Source: Parahoeflea alexandrii (GTDB lineage: Bacteria; Pseudomonadota; Alphaproteobacteria; Rhizobiales; Rhizobiaceae). From it: a DNA stretch of 64,000 nucleotides. Made by a program: the position numbers and the translations under genes. Location: NCBI RefSeq assembly GCF_027214025.1, contig NZ_JAPWHB010000005.1:506575-570574 (forward strand). The letters run 5' to 3'. A model generated the notes under the pieces. That model ran no database searches. It saw nothing but the letters and a program-made list of their open reading frames with translations, and was not told the DNA's origin. Shown in pieces: positions 63,066 through 64,000 of the stretch; position 1 is the first letter of the stretch; each line of letters starts with the position of its first letter.

Positions 63066-63948
63066 ATTCCACAAGATCCTTCAAGACAGCAAGAAACGCG
63101 GCGAGTGTCGGGGATATGTCATTACGCCTGTGCACCAGGTTCAGGGCTTGGGATACATTGAGATCCCTGATCGGAGCAAACCGTACGCCGTGGGGTTGGC
63201 GCCACTGCTGAAATGCGTTCGCAAAAGCCAGGCCTGCCCCTGTGCTGACCAAGGCAAGGATTTCCGTTTCGTTGGTCGGCTCCGCCACGTAATTCGGTGA
63301 AAAATCAACGGTGGAAACGGCATTGTCCAGATCATCGAAGAACTTCGGGCTGGCCGCGCGCTGGAAGCCGATCATGGAGTATCCCTTGAGATCGCGCAGA
63401 TAGATGTCTTCCTTCTCGATCAGCGGGCAGCCCAGCGGCATCGCCAGGATGACCGGCGAGTCTGCCAGATGGATCGCAACCAGATCCTCAATGTTGAGCG
63501 GGTTGTAGACCAGGGCGGCTTCGGTATTTCGCTGCCGCAGATGGAAGAGCTGCAGCGCGGTGGGCATGGTTGCCAGCGAAACCTCGACATTGGGATGAAG
63601 TTCCCGGAACATACGAAGCGTGTCGGGGATCAGTCCGTGCCACGCCACGCTCTCGATCAGGCTCAAACGCAGCACACCCTGCTGGCCGGTCGAGACGGAG
63701 CGTGCCGAGGCGATGCTGCGCTGGAGCTGAAGTTCCAGTTCCTTCATCTCCGACAGCATGACACGGCCGGCCGGAGAGAGCCGCACACCGCGCGGCAGCC
63801 TCTCGAACAAGTCAAAGCCGAGCTCCGCCTCAAGCATTTGCATCTGACGGCTCAGAGCCGGCTGCGCGATCCGCAACCTCTTGGCGGCACGGCCGAAATG
63901 CTCTTCTTCTGCGATGGCGATGAAATACCGGATTTGTCTCAATTCCAT
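63034..63948 (-). CDS. LysR-family transcriptional regulator
   Basis: The protein is 304 residues from the ATG at 63948 (MELRQIRYFIAIAEEEHFGR, in part), the standard LysR start; an ATG at 63963 would add MVSIE. The helix-turn-helix has RIAQPALSRQMQMLEAELGF, typical of the CatR/BenM-like subgroup that responds to aromatic or dicarboxylic acids. It has no obvious target in the window to its right side, which ends 52 bases beyond the start. It may regulate genes outside. Confidence 0.88.
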   Translation of the reverse strand: MELRQIRYFIAIAEEEHFGRAAKRLRIAQPALSRQMQMLEAELGFDLFERLPRGVRLSPAGRVMLSEMKELELQLQRSIASARSVSTGQQGVLRLSLIESVAWHGLIPDTLRMFRELHPNVEVSLATMPTALQLFHLRQRNTEAALVYNPLNIEDLVAIHLADSPVILAMPLGCPLIEKEDIYLRDLKGYSMIGFQRAASPKFFDDLDNAVSTVDFSPNYVAEPTNETEILALVSTGAGLAFANAFQQWRQPHGVRFAPIRDLNVSQALNLVHRRNDISPTLAAFLAVLKDLVESSELPETNEA

Positions 63949-64000
63949 TTCTATTGATACCATTTCGGCATCAGACGAAGCAAGGCTTTGAATTGGACGC

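Noticed and set aside
1-64000. tRNA, rRNA, CRISPR array, integrase, transposase or attachment site
   Set aside because: I looked through the intergenic stretches on both strands and found no cloverleaf, repeat-spacer array or recombinase gene.

Overview
The window is about 64 kb of GC-rich, tightly packed bacterial DNA with strong third-position GC bias. Gene families and gene order point to an alphaproteobacterium of the Hyphomicrobiales (Rhizobiales). The main clues are a fused L-carnitine dehydrogenase/betainyl-CoA thioesterase of the rhizobial type, a hutF-type histidine pathway, and an ATGCATGT...ACATGCAT palindromic intergenic repeat of a kind I remember from Rhizobiaceae genomes. The many TRAP transporters would suit a marine or Hoeflea-like member; that part is inference. 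I see no rRNA, tRNA, CRISPR array, prophage or intact insertion sequence.

Layout: (1) 1-2991, a polar amino acid type ABC importer whose ATPase is cut by the window edge. (2) 3006-12197, a CdhR-like regulator divergent from an eight-gene operon for gamma-butyrobetaine/carnitine catabolism to glycine betaine, including a PhnZ-like HD-domain protein and a SelW-like protein. (3) 12218-22815, histidine utilisation: hutF-hutC leftward, hutI-hutH-hutG-hutU rightward, continuing into a TRAP transporter. A consensus promoter with a HutC-like operator in its spacer lies between the divergent arms. (4) 22816-30214, a gene-poor stretch with a rhizobial repeat and a broken gabD 3' end, then a second TRAP transporter and convergent gabT-gabD. 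(5) 30486-34643, a GH2 beta-mannosidase and an AMP-forming acyl-CoA synthetase, divergent. (6) 34894-47743, an apparently autoregulated operon: XRE-cupin regulator, peptide-type ABC importer, GAF protein, one HyuA-like and two HyuB-like subunits, and an M24 peptidase. (7) 47800-56530, a LysR regulator divergent from a class III CoA-transferase, a peptide-type ABC importer with a fused permease-ATPase, and an alpha/beta hydrolase. (8) 57017-63948, a third TRAP transporter with a class V aminotransferase fold enzyme and an SRPBCC protein, plus two LysR regulators separated by a frameshifted pseudogene.

Together the region is a string of independent uptake-plus-catabolism modules for small nitrogenous organic compounds: quaternary ammonium compounds, histidine, GABA/succinate semialdehyde, and probable cyclic amides or peptides. 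Each pairs a high-affinity importer with its degradative enzymes and usually a local regulator. The least explained modules are the HyuA/HyuB/HyuB/M24 operon, the CoA-transferase/fused ABC/hydrolase operon, the TRAP/class V PLP enzyme/SRPBCC operon, and the HD-domain protein in the carnitine operon.
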